64,000 nt of DNA from Plumapathes pennacea (Eukaryota; Cnidaria; Anthozoa; Antipatharia; Myriopathidae), in NCBI GenBank assembly GCA_964036295.1, contig OZ038473.1, positions 5,735,501-5,799,500 on the forward strand, written 5' to 3'. Positions 55,269-64,000 of this stretch are shown piece by piece. The first letter of the stretch is position 1, and each line of letters begins with the position of its first letter. Under the pieces are notes generated by a model, which worked only from the letters and a program-made list of their open reading frames with translations, did not search any database and had not been told where the DNA came from. The translations under genes and the position numbers were made by a program.

Positions 55269-55612
55269 ACGAACTTTCAGTTATTTGTTACAAGAGTTCA
55301 ATAGGTAACAATAGAAAGCGATGTTTTATGGAGGTGGCCAAATCAGCAAACATGTTTCGTGTAGCATAGAAGATCATACTATAAGAATTCTTGGAAGATG
55401 CACCTGCTCCAGTGTACTACAATGTTGCATATTAAGGTAGCCAAATGACTGCAAAACAAAACCAACACCCCAGACAAAACAAATGTTGCACAAAATTTTG
55501 AGTAAGATCAAAACTCATGCAACAGCTGGGTGGCCAAATGGACACAGCTCATTTGGCCAGGGCTTTACATCTAGTGCATTCAGCTGACACAGTTTCTCAT
55601 TTCAGTAGCCTA

Positions 55613-57313
55613 TTAACATAGATGGAATGGGACAAATGGTATCCCTGTAGTGTTCCATTGTGGTCTTAGTCCCCTTCCATACTTCACTGTCATCCCATGA
55701 TAGAACATCCACTGGCCCTTAAACTTGAAACAGGTGGTGTAATGTCCAACTGGTGACCAAAGGGTTGCAGCCTCTAGCTCATACCTTTTAGTGTCAAACA
55801 AGATAGAAAGAGGAACAGTATACATCATTGCACTAAATTATTTCAAATTTACATGTATTTGGCTGTTTTTTTTTTTCCTTTGGAATTATAGGCATGTACC
55901 TGTAACCCTGTTCTTCCAAAATGTGTGGTAGATCTTCCACACCCTCCGCTGCACCACCCAAACTAACTGGTAGAAGCAAAGGAACTCCATCTACAAATGC
56001 TAAATACTTCCATGACTTCTGCTCCCATCACAGAGAGCCGTGAACTCTGAAAAATAAAAAAAGGTAACAAGGGGAAAATATTTCCATGGCAACATGATCA
56101 TGATCATGTGCAAGTCCTCAATTGTCATGAGCATGTAAAGTTTCAATCCTTTTTATCTAATATTTGTGGAAATATTCAACACTTTGAAATTTCCCTCTTG
56201 TCTGTCAACCAAGTAACATCATAGCTCTGCTCATTAGCATAATATTATTGCAAAATCTTGAATATCTCTCGAACGAGATGAGATATTGACAAACAGAAAA
56301 CGCCATTCTTCCTCATTTTGTAATGGTTCTCAAATAAGAGTAATGAGATTGAGGCCATTTTTGTCTTAGCAACACTTTAAGTTGCTCAGCAAGATTTTAT
56401 TTGCATAGCATCTAAGTTCTGTTTCAAGTGCAAATAATCCAAGTGCAAATAACTTGTTTTAACAAATAGTTTATCTTTGATTGTTACTCTGTATTTTTTT
56501 ATATTACTGTAAGGTTATGAATAAAGCGATTTTGTTGTTGTTGTTGTTGTTATTACTTGAACTCAGTTGTGGGAGGAAATGAACCTTCCTTTGCAGTGAG
56601 TAAATGTGATGTCATCTGAAGTCATCTGTCTCCACTTGTTTGGTGTGTTTTCCTCTCTTGTGGCAGGTTGGGGTTCTCTAAACTGCATGTCATAGCCCCT
56701 GCCTCTGCCCCCTCCCCTGCTTTAACTTTGAAAATTTCATGCCCCTCCCCTCCATATGAAAAGAGAGACCCTAATCCCAACCCCCCACCCCACACCATGG
56801 TAAATAATTATGAGCATCCCTAATTTAAGCCTTTTTTATTAGCACTGTTGGCATCCCAATTACTCTTCCAGCTTGCTTCTAACCGGTCAGTTTATAGCAT
56901 TATCTGGACACAGTTATTCAATTTCAATTCCTTGAAAAAAATTAAGACATTTCATAAAGAAGTGTATTGTACATAGTGACTGTTTTCCTTTGTCTGGCAT
57001 GGAACTATTTATCCAAGGTCAATTAAAGCCTGGTTTTCACTATTGACATAAGCATAAGTATGATGAGTGTAAACATAAGAACCTTAAGATTCTTATGCTC
57101 GATTGGTTGTTATGTTTATGCTTATCTGATGCTTGTATATCATTACATATGCCACTTAGTGAAAACCAGGCAGGGTGAAATAACTCGCTTACCTGCATTT
57201 CCAAAGCCTTTGTCATCCTTGTAGCAGGCAAACTTTACTGCGTGCTTTACTTCGTATTCTGAAATGAACTTATAGGCCTCTTCTGCAGAGTTTACGAAGC
57301 CATAGTCAACCAT
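55613..57313 (-). pseudogene. Gene of the 3.2 kb transposon with a USP-like 'GHY' C-terminus
   Basis: Exon 1 (57313-57193) reads MVDYGFVNSAEEAYKFISEY, 'AVKFACYKDDKGFGNA', donor GTAAGC. Exon 2 (56046-55900) reads, after a frameshift at its start, 'KSWKYLAFVDGVPLLLPVSL', 'GVEDLPHILEEQGY', donor GTACAT. Exon 3 (55832-55613) is in phase with it: 'YELEAATLWSPVGHYTTCFK', 'GQWMFYHGM', then 'GIPFVPFHLC' and stop. 'GHY...F...W..Y.GM' resembles the catalytic-His box of ubiquitin-specific peptidases, so a deubiquitinase-like fold is possible. That is inference from a short motif. No Cys box seen. Another possibility is the C-terminal domain of an unrecognised transposase. Confidence 0.45.
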
Positions 57314-57764
57314 TGTTCATCTATCTCTGCATCTCGATCACCCTAAATTTCCCTCCAAAAATACATGTGACATATACAGGACAGCGCGATTGGCGTGAAT
57401 TTCTTTTTATTTCTTAATTTCTTAATTAATATTATCGGTTACCTCAACCTATGTTGTAAAGTGTCTTGTAGTCTGTTTCGCGTCGTTAACACCCAGTCAG
57501 GTAACCCATACCGCTTGAGAGTCTTTGTAAGTTTTTGCACGGACTATTAAATGCCGATTAATATGCATCGGTACATAGAAATTGGTAACAGTAAGAATGA
57601 GTGAATAACAAGGCGAAATACTCTGGAAAATACCGTCCGTTGGGCATCGCTTCAAACCGCTCGCATGTCCGCCATCTTGTTTTTCCGAATTGTGGTTTCG
57701 TGTGACGTCATCGTAAAGTCGGAAATATTCCGTAAACTCAGGGGTCCTCCACCCTATGTTATCT

Positions 57765-57913
57765 AGTGTCGACCAACCCTGAATCTCAAGTTGAAATGTC
57801 TGTGTTTCACGGACCGACTTTTGATCACGTGGTGTTCTGGTAGTCCGTTGCAAAGCAACGGACACGACAGGAGATTGAATGAGTTTTTGCACTCTTGCCG
57901 AATTACGGTGAAT
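57765..57913. repeat. Flank belonging to the hairpin/minisatellite repeat family
   Basis: AGTGTCGACC continues the paralogous sequence of 42495-42504 (reversed), then TTGAAATGTCTGTGTTTCACGGACCGAC parallels 42322-42350. This links the TIR element, the STPR ORF and the hairpin block as pieces of one rearranged family. Confidence 0.5.
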
Positions 57914-58483
57914 ATGAATCAAGCAAAGAATCAAACGGAACACTCTCACGAGGAGAAACAAGTTCGTCTTCAAAAACGAAGAGAGCAAGACAGACTAAGA
58001 CGAATTCGTGAGACAAGCCAATAGCGGAGTATTCGTCTCGAACGCAGGCGGCAAACAGCTGCCCAACGAAAACAACAGCAGTCGAGACAGGACAATATTG
58101 TCGCTGTCAAAGAAGAGAAGCAACGGCGTGACCGAGAGCGTTACAAGCAGAAACGAACTCAGGAGACAACCCAGGAAAGAGAACGGCGCATTACAGCCAC
58201 CCGGGAGCATAATATGCAGAAGCGAGCCCAAGAAACAGCTCAGGAAAGAGAACAGCGCATGAAAGCCGATCGAGAACGAGCTGCTTCCCGACGCCACAAT
58301 GAAACGTCTGGAGAAACAGCCCGTTTTTGGCTCAAAATGAGGCCAACAATCGACGCCGTGAGCAACGTTCGTCCCTTGTCGAAAAACGGCGCTTCCCCCC
58401 AGAGGCAACAATATCTGCATAGCCGTGGATGGGCTACCCCTGACAACCCAGCTTTGCACGAACAGCAGGAGGACAGAAAATAA
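57914..58483 (+). pseudogene. STPR-like Arg/Glu-rich protein fragment, copy B (one stop codon)
   Basis: Frame from MNQAKNQTEHSHEEKQVRLQ to 58483 is open except for TAG at 58022-58024, where copy A has GAG. Units: 'RRDRERYKQKRTQETTQERE', 'HNMQKRAQETAQEREQRMKA', 'DRERAASRRHNETSGETARF'. After about residue 135 the repeat pattern ends and unrelated sequence follows. As in copy A, no Rep/helicase domain follows. This copy shows the longer intact repeat array. Confidence 0.6.
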
Positions 58484-59194
58484 GCTAAAATAGTGCTTGA
58501 AGGCCAACCAATAGCTCCAAGGGGCAGGTAAGACACGTCTATTTACTTTGTTCACTCAACACGTCCGTTATGCATTGCTTCGAGCTTATCGGACATTTTG
58601 TGGCCGCGATAAAACTTTGCTGTTGTGATGCTATATATTTTCACGACAGAAAACTGTTTTGACCGTTTGAGTCTTGACAGTTAATTCAACTTCCAGTGTC
58701 ATACAGTGCAGAGGTTAATTTGCCACTTGACAACTTGCTTTATAGACAAAATCACAACATATCACTCACACAGAAAAAATTGGCGTTTCTGTGCATTTGA
58801 TTGTAGAGAGAACTGTGTTTACTAAAATTGCAGCACTAGAAACCATTTCAGTGTATCAAAGAACAGATCAAAATATTTGTCCTCTGTGAAATTATACAGT
58901 GCAAAATCTTGTGAGTTCTTGTGAGAGGCAGTTTTTTTTTTTTTTTTTTTTTTTTTTTTCTCAAACTGCTTGGCTGTTTTTATCATGTACTAGCTGTCTA
59001 ACACTGTATAAGTACTATAAGTCATATGTTATTTGAATTGTGTTTTTATGCTGGGCTAAACTTTCCAAAACCCTGCCACTACTTTCCATAACAATACAGT
59101 CTTTGTTTGTATTTACTTCTTTGTCTTACTAATTAAAGCCCCCCTTCCCTTTGAGCTATAAATTATTATAGTACATATACTATTATAAAATGTA
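58484..59194. other. Non-coding part of the paralogous segment
   Basis: 58500-58860 has no counterpart in the 39.2 kb copy. 58862-59194 matches 39270-39550 apart from a poly-T run (58931-58959). Confidence 0.55.
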
Positions 59195-60298
59195 TTATAA
59201 AATAACTATGATACTACGCGCGCTCTGATTGGTTAAAAAACCATTTTATAAATAAGTACAAAGACATGGAAATGACGAATCCTGAAATAAAAAGACTGCG
59301 TGTCGTCCCCTACTTCAAAGATTCATGTGTTACAGAAACTGCAGTGGGCTATTAAAGCAAATAGTGAAGCCGTGTGCAAATCATGTGCAATTAGTAAAGC
59401 AGCGTGAAGAAAAGTTGTCCGAATATTGCATGAAATTTAATTCGGAAACCGTGAGACAGAAAGCCAACAATTACACAGTCAAAGAACATTCTCTAAAGTT
59501 TCTAACCTTTATACCTTCGTCTCCTGTGGCTCGTAGCTAGTAACCAGATGGCTTAGATCACCGGAGTTTCACACGAATAATTGTAGGTTTATGGTGATGA
59601 AGGCACAAACAGTCTTCGCTAATGAGTCTGTCTCGGCTGTCGGCTCGGTGGCACAAAAGCTGCTGAGTCAATTCAATGGAGTTGACTGTCGTCCGACAGA
59701 GTTCAAGTAATGCTCAAGTAAAGCAAACAAATGTACAAACTACCTTCTTCAGCAGAATAGTGTTGTTGTGCAGACATGTTTACGTCGAGTGACACCGTTG
59801 TCCTGAAAGTTGAAACCTGACGGCTTAAAACATTCTCGCCGGTTCTTTTGAATTCTTGACAAACAGTGGTACTAATATCCGACACATTTCTTGCGAAATT
59901 CATCTTCATTTAGCAGCCTGTCAAGTTTTTCAAGTCAACGGGAGTGGTGTTCCGTTTTCATTCATGGACTGACTTGAGCGAAGTGCCGTGAAACAGACTT
60001 TCCGATTGGACGAGCGTGCGTTTTGACGGTTTTCGGGAGAATCTTGAACTTGATCATTTTTAATATAAAGTTCTTTCACGTAATACAAGCTTCGTTATTT
60101 TATAAAAGCAATATGACACTCGTTTCCATGTCTATGTACTCTTATATAAACACTTGGGATGTTGTGAGAACACTCGAAAAAGTTCAAAATCACTCGCCGA
60201 AGCGGCTCGTGATTTTGAACTTTTTCTCGTGTTCTCCCAACATCCCGCGTGTTTATATAAGAGTACATAGACATGGAAACTCGTGTTATATTGCTTAA
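59195..60298 (+). repeat. 1.1 kb hairpin-ended repeat, copy 4
   Basis: 1104 bp, closest to copy 2 and in the same flanking context. The terminal hairpin (about 60105-60298) is well preserved. Confidence 0.85.
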
Positions 60299-60961
60299 TT
60301 ACAGAATTCTAGAGGTAGCGAGACGGTCTGCCAGATGGGTCTACAAAAGACGATCAAGAGCCGTCACATCACGTGATTGACCTCATTACAACGGAGCGAC
60401 TGTAGCTGGTAGATTTTAGGGACCGATGTGTCATTGTACAAAGTAACTTAATTTCAATGTTTATAGTCCTTTACGCTGAAATCGTGAAAAGTGTCTCGTA
60501 TAATTTATAAGTTGGCGAATTAGTTTTAAATTTTCAATTGAAAATGTCTTGTTAAAACATTTTTCCGCTCTTATTCAGTTTTACCTTACAATAAAAAGAG
60601 AAAATTGTGGTCATAAGAATCGTGCACAGTTATGCGCATAGAGCGCGAGAATTTTCAAGAGCGCGGGAATTTTCAAGCCTTCCTCATATTTCTTTATTCC
60701 ATTTTCTGACCAAAGTACTGATACAGAATTCATTTTCTGCACAGCACGATGATCGGCAACGCTGGCGTGATATGTTTACTTACAATGAAACGTTTGACGA
60801 CAATTGTAATGTATATTAGCTTAGCTGTCAAATAGGTGTCACTTTAACAATTTCGTTTAGTTGATGTCAAGTTTACCGTCAGTGCAAAACGCTCAAGAAA
60901 GAAGAACTCATTGAGGCTTTGTCCGTATAATAACTTGAGTTCGAAACTGTCTCATTGCATC
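60299..60961. promoter_or_regulatory. Upstream region of the candidate exon at 60962
   Basis: AT-rich with GAGCGCGAGAATTTTCAAGA and GAGCGCGGGAATTTTCAAGC as adjacent near-copies (60641-60677). No TATA box could be assigned. It is promoter region only by position. Confidence 0.3.
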
Positions 60962-61352
60962 ATGCAGCCATACCGAAGGTCAGAGGTTCCCTTATTGGGC
61001 TGTACTTGCTGCCAGCCATACCTGCTCCAAGATCGTGTTCAGAAACAGTTTGCTGCTACAGAGTCACGACAAACGCCGACACCAACTGGTGATCCACGCC
61101 AAAGATCACCCTTCTATGTGGGGACTTTGCTGTCCCAAAACCAGAGCCAAGCTGATGCATTGCGCTTTAGGGTCCAAGACCGAAGAGCGGCCGCCAGTAC
61201 AGGCACAGTAACGTGCGATCCATTCAGCGCCGTTCGAAGTCAAGATGGCAACAGCTTCTCAGAGCTCGGCATTCACTTCACCGACAAGTTTCTGATGACT
61301 TCGTATCCAGCGTATGAGGAAGACACAGCGACCGGTTACGTTATAAGCAAAG
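60962..61352 (+). CDS. Candidate first coding exon of a host gene, function unknown
   Basis: Opens at ATG 60962 (MQPYRRSEVPLLGCTCCQPY) and stays open for 130 codons to a strong donor AAG|GTACGT at 61353. The sequence is balanced and not repetitive: 'QRSPFYVGTLLSQNQSQADA', 'ELGIHFTDKFLMTSYPAYEE', 'DTATGYVISK'. Short TSY/Y-rich motifs recall ciliary microtubule-associated proteins, but I cannot assign a family. An upstream in-frame TTG at 60911 extends the frame without an ATG. Downstream exons are not found in the remaining 2.6 kb. It is the least repeat-like coding stretch in the window. Confidence 0.5.
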
Positions 61353-61441
61353 GTACGTAACTGAGTACTTGTCATTCAGTCGATCAGCTGTATAAACAAC
61401 ACTAACATTTTCTCAGAACTTGTGGTTGTGTACCAAAGAGC

Positions 61442-61463
61442 TATATATATATATATCTATATA

Positions 61464-61551
<88 letters not shown>
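61442..61551. repeat. (TA)n microsatellite
   Basis: About 110 bp of alternating TA with two ATC interruptions, in the presumed intron after the 60962 exon. Frames called across it are artefacts. Confidence 0.95.
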
Positions 61552-61553
<2 letters not shown>

Positions 61554-61643
61554 AATATATTTGTTTTTAGGCTGCGTCCACAGGATGCGTTTCCAAAAGT
61601 TTCCGTGTTCGTGACCGTATTCACTGGTACGTGTGGATGGAAA

Positions 61644-61731
61644 GCCGATCCGCAAAGAAAAGTTTGCGTAGAAAAACGAATAACTGAGCCGATCCGCAAA
61701 GAAAAGTTTGCGTAGAAAAACGGATAAGTTT
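61644..61731. repeat. 44-bp tandem duplication
   Basis: GCCGATCCGCAAAGAAAAGT and the following 24 bp are repeated once (61644-61687 and 61688-61731) with few differences. Confidence 0.85.
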
Positions 61732-62772
61732 AAACGGAGCCTTACTTGGCAGGAGCTATCAATTAAGGATCGCTTTGGAAAACGATAACAGAATTTAAAG
61801 CACTATTTACCAAATGATTGTTACGTGTTAATACAACCCTTAATGAGGTGTTCGTCGGACAGATGAAATTGAATTCTTCCGGTAAAATTCGTCAACGCCT
61901 TTTAATTTTAGCACAGAGCGCGCCAATTCCCAGTTTTTTCTTCCTGTACAGTTCCTTCTTGTAAATTTTGCTGCTCAAAGCCGATATTATTCATGTATCA
62001 TTTATTCGTTTCCACTGAAATCTGATCTTTCACAAAACATAATTTGTAGAGCAACCTTTGTGATACATCACCGGAGCTAAGTGCTGACTCTGAATAATAG
62101 CAACAAACGCGTTATGTCGACGACCACCCCTATTTCCGAATTTCTCAAAAATGAAAACGTGCCTGTCAGCTCTGAAAATTATATACTATAATTGGCAAGA
62201 ACGTGACACTCGTTGAATTTCCTCGCCATGGTGAACAGTCAGTTAGTGTTAACTCGAGCCGCTATATTCTAAATTAATAAACAATTAGGCTAATAAGCTG
62301 GCATCTGAGAGACATGGAAGCGCAAAAATGAGCAGTTTTCTTTGATAAATCTCGAATTATATGTTTCTAAATAAATATACTATTTTAAGCTGATACCTTA
62401 TGACTTCTCAAATTTGTGGACTTCTCGCAACACATGTATGAACACAAAACTAAGGTATACGAAAGGCCACAAACAACACTATTTCTCTCTGTGTTTGGGG
62501 TCTCCTTCCGAACGGTACTCATCTTACTCTCCTGACGTAAATCATGGCAACGCTGACGTCACAGATTTTTTTCTTGTCAGCCATTGTACTCTCAAGCGGA
62601 CCGCCAGCTGTTCTGCGATTGAATGCGTTTCTCTAATCACCCTAGGCTCTTTTTCACTACAGAATGTAAATGGTACGGCTAGGATAAAAAACGGTACGCG
62701 TACTAAAAAAATTGGTTAGGCTCGGATAAATTTTGCCGTTCCTAATTTTACCCGCGCCGAGCCAAAATTTGG
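61732..62772. other. Stretch without a gene
   Basis: No recognisable domain. 62640-62770 has a repeated GCTAGGATAAA/GCTCGGATAAA phrase. Confidence 0.35.
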
Positions 62773-63018
62773 TCAGCACCATTTGGTGGAGCATATGCAC
62801 GACAGCCCATGCAATTCAACATAGCGGACATCACGAAGTGAAAATTGCGCGGTGTTTCGTGAAACTACCATAATGTCAAGTTGCTCCTCGAAGTAATGTA
62901 GGAAGAAACCATCTTGCGAGATTTGCGGCCTTTTCATAAGAATAAACTCCAATACTTCTCCGTCCGCCGACAGAGCTGAATAACGCATTGCGCGTCGATC
63001 GGTGATGTCATCAAGCAT
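62773..63018 (-). CDS. Short open frame, uncertain
   Basis: The 81-codon frame starts MLDDITDRRAMRYSALSADG and continues 'LEFILMKRPQISQDGFFLHY'. It is protein-like and carries an ATG, but no family is recognised. GCGCAATGCGTTATTCAGCTCTGTC at its start recurs on the opposite strand sense near 63705-63730, so it is at least partly in a dispersed repeat. Confidence 0.25.
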   Translation of the reverse strand: MLDDITDRRAMRYSALSADGEVLEFILMKRPQISQDGFFLHYFEEQLDIMVVSRNTAQFSLRDVRYVELHGLSCICSTKWC

Positions 63019-64000
63019 GGCGTCCCAAACAGTGTTCCTGAAGTTACAAAGGCACGACAGTGTGTTTCAGACAATCGTGGCAGAATTTTTTACAAGTGAA
63101 CTTTAATACTACATCAACTCCTCTATTCGCGACACACTAAAACTAAATCTTAACAGTTTAAGAGTGAGCTCAATAGACGGCTTTCATTGAGAGGCAATCA
63201 AAATGAGATAACATTGGGGTGGACCTCGAGTGGTATAAGCAAGCACAGGAGCCAGGCGATGCTTGTGCCCTTCATGATTGGTCGCCTGGCAGTCACAAAG
63301 CCAATCCCCCTGGACGTTTCTTTAGTCGTTTCGTTCTTCCTTTACAGAAGATTCTTTCAGCGTTGTGGTACCTCACCAGGCTCGTAGTATGCAAGGAAAC
63401 TCTAACAAGCGGCAGTAGGAAATCGGTACGCCGAGACATCGTGTTCCATAGTGGCCCATAATGTCAATTTACTGTTTACGTTTTTAGTGCACGAGTGAAT
63501 TTCCTTAAACCCATCCGTTTGAAATTTCTACAAACCGAATTCGGATAGAAGATGAACTCTTTCGCCTAATAACGTCAGACAAAACCTTAACCCTTAAGTA
63601 CCGAGGTAAACCTCGGGCGTTTCTTTTCACTTTTCGGTATCCCGGCCATTTTAAATAGCCCGCAAATTTGCCCGCGACTTCCATACCGCTGAACCTGTGC
63701 GGCTGCGCAATGCGTTATTCAGCTCTGTCCCGTCCTCCATGTTTGAACGAAACTTTATGCTGACCAAAAACGTGAGCCCGGCACCCGCGCACCAAAACAT
63801 AACTTCATGTCAGTTAGCATGGCAGAAAAAGGGATGTGTAAACTATTGATGCATCCGTGGTAAATCCCAGCCGTGCCTATCTTTTATCTAGTGTAAATGG
63901 GCCTTCTGTGTTTGTTAAGTGTCCACGCGCTTTGACAGCGGAACACTATATCACAAGTGGTAAAAGTTGAAACCTAAACTCTCATGACTCTCTATGACCT
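63019..64000. other. Stretch without a supported gene
   Basis: Frames at 63187-63461 have no recognised domain. The window ends in unremarkable sequence. Confidence 0.35.

Larger units (their letters stand above)
54551..57764. mobile_element. 3.2 kb transposon with about 340-bp TIRs
   Basis: The left end AGATAACATAGGGTGGAGGA is matched on the other strand at the right end (57764 down). The inverted match extends to about 54883 and 57435 with more than 90% identity by eye. In the left arm a unit of about 190 bp (starting TTTTCC-GAGTGTTTCGCCTTG) is repeated in tandem three times (about 54685-55268). The TIRs contain GATGACGTCACACG and AAGATGGCGG motifs. A minus-strand spliced gene remnant occupies 55613-57313. 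42511/42512 looks like the corresponding empty site. Superfamily not identified. Confidence 0.75.

Noticed and set aside
61413..61715. Four open frames of alternating Tyr/Ile
   Set aside because: They are translations of the (TA)n microsatellite.

Overview
This 64 kb window looks like intergenic, transposon-saturated DNA of an animal, most likely an anthozoan cnidarian (stony coral type). It is AT-rich, has GT-AG introns, and holds degraded piggyBac, hAT, pogo-type, KDZ, YqaJ-type, Penelope-like (GIY-YIG) and LINE pieces, many small TIR elements and simple-sequence runs. Taxonomy and family names are inferred from protein motifs read by eye; no database search was run.

Layout. 1-4.98 kb (minus strand): part of an endogenised DNA-virus-like element. 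It has two open frames and a SAP-like, Cys/His-repeat protein, and is split by a 2.69 kb dispersed repeat that has a near-identical direct copy at 42.59-45.24 kb. 5.8-7.6 kb: 3' end of a LINE, holding copy 1 of a 1.1 kb repeat that ends in a long hairpin (other copies at 39.6, 53.4 and 59.2 kb). 9-13.4 kb: two Penelope-like fragments on either side of a protein-kinase retropseudogene. 14.5-20.9 kb: piggyBac and pogo/Tigger-type transposase fragments and a 1.46 kb TIR element with TTAA duplications. 22.2-24.1 kb: SWIM/YqaJ-type pseudogene. 24.7-27.6 kb: ZNF862-like hAT gene remnant with a recognisable intron. 27.8-28.2 kb: 23-bp minisatellite. 29.9-33.3 kb: a TTF-finger/DUF4371-type hAT gene split by a 2.6 kb element whose ends are arrays of GGATCC palindromes. 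34.4-38.3 kb: a cluster of MITEs. 38.4-40.7, 42.3-42.6 and 53.4-60.3 kb: rearranged copies of a repeat family with an Arg/Glu-rich (STPR-like, possibly Helitron N-terminal) ORF, the 1.1 kb hairpin repeat, and a 3.2 kb long-TIR transposon holding a small spliced gene. 45.3-48.1 kb: KDZ-type transposase gene remnant.

Candidate host genes are few: a minus-strand multi-exon model at 51.7-53.3 kb with a tRNA-Glu-like sequence in an intron, and a probable first coding exon at 60.96-61.35 kb.

The genes form no pathway. The main interest is the nested insertion history, which can be read directly because empty paralogous sites and interrupted reading frames lie in the same window. The most unusual objects are the GGATCC-palindrome-ended element, the hairpin-ended 1.1 kb repeat, the long-TIR element with its deubiquitinase-like fragment, and the virus-like genes at the left edge.
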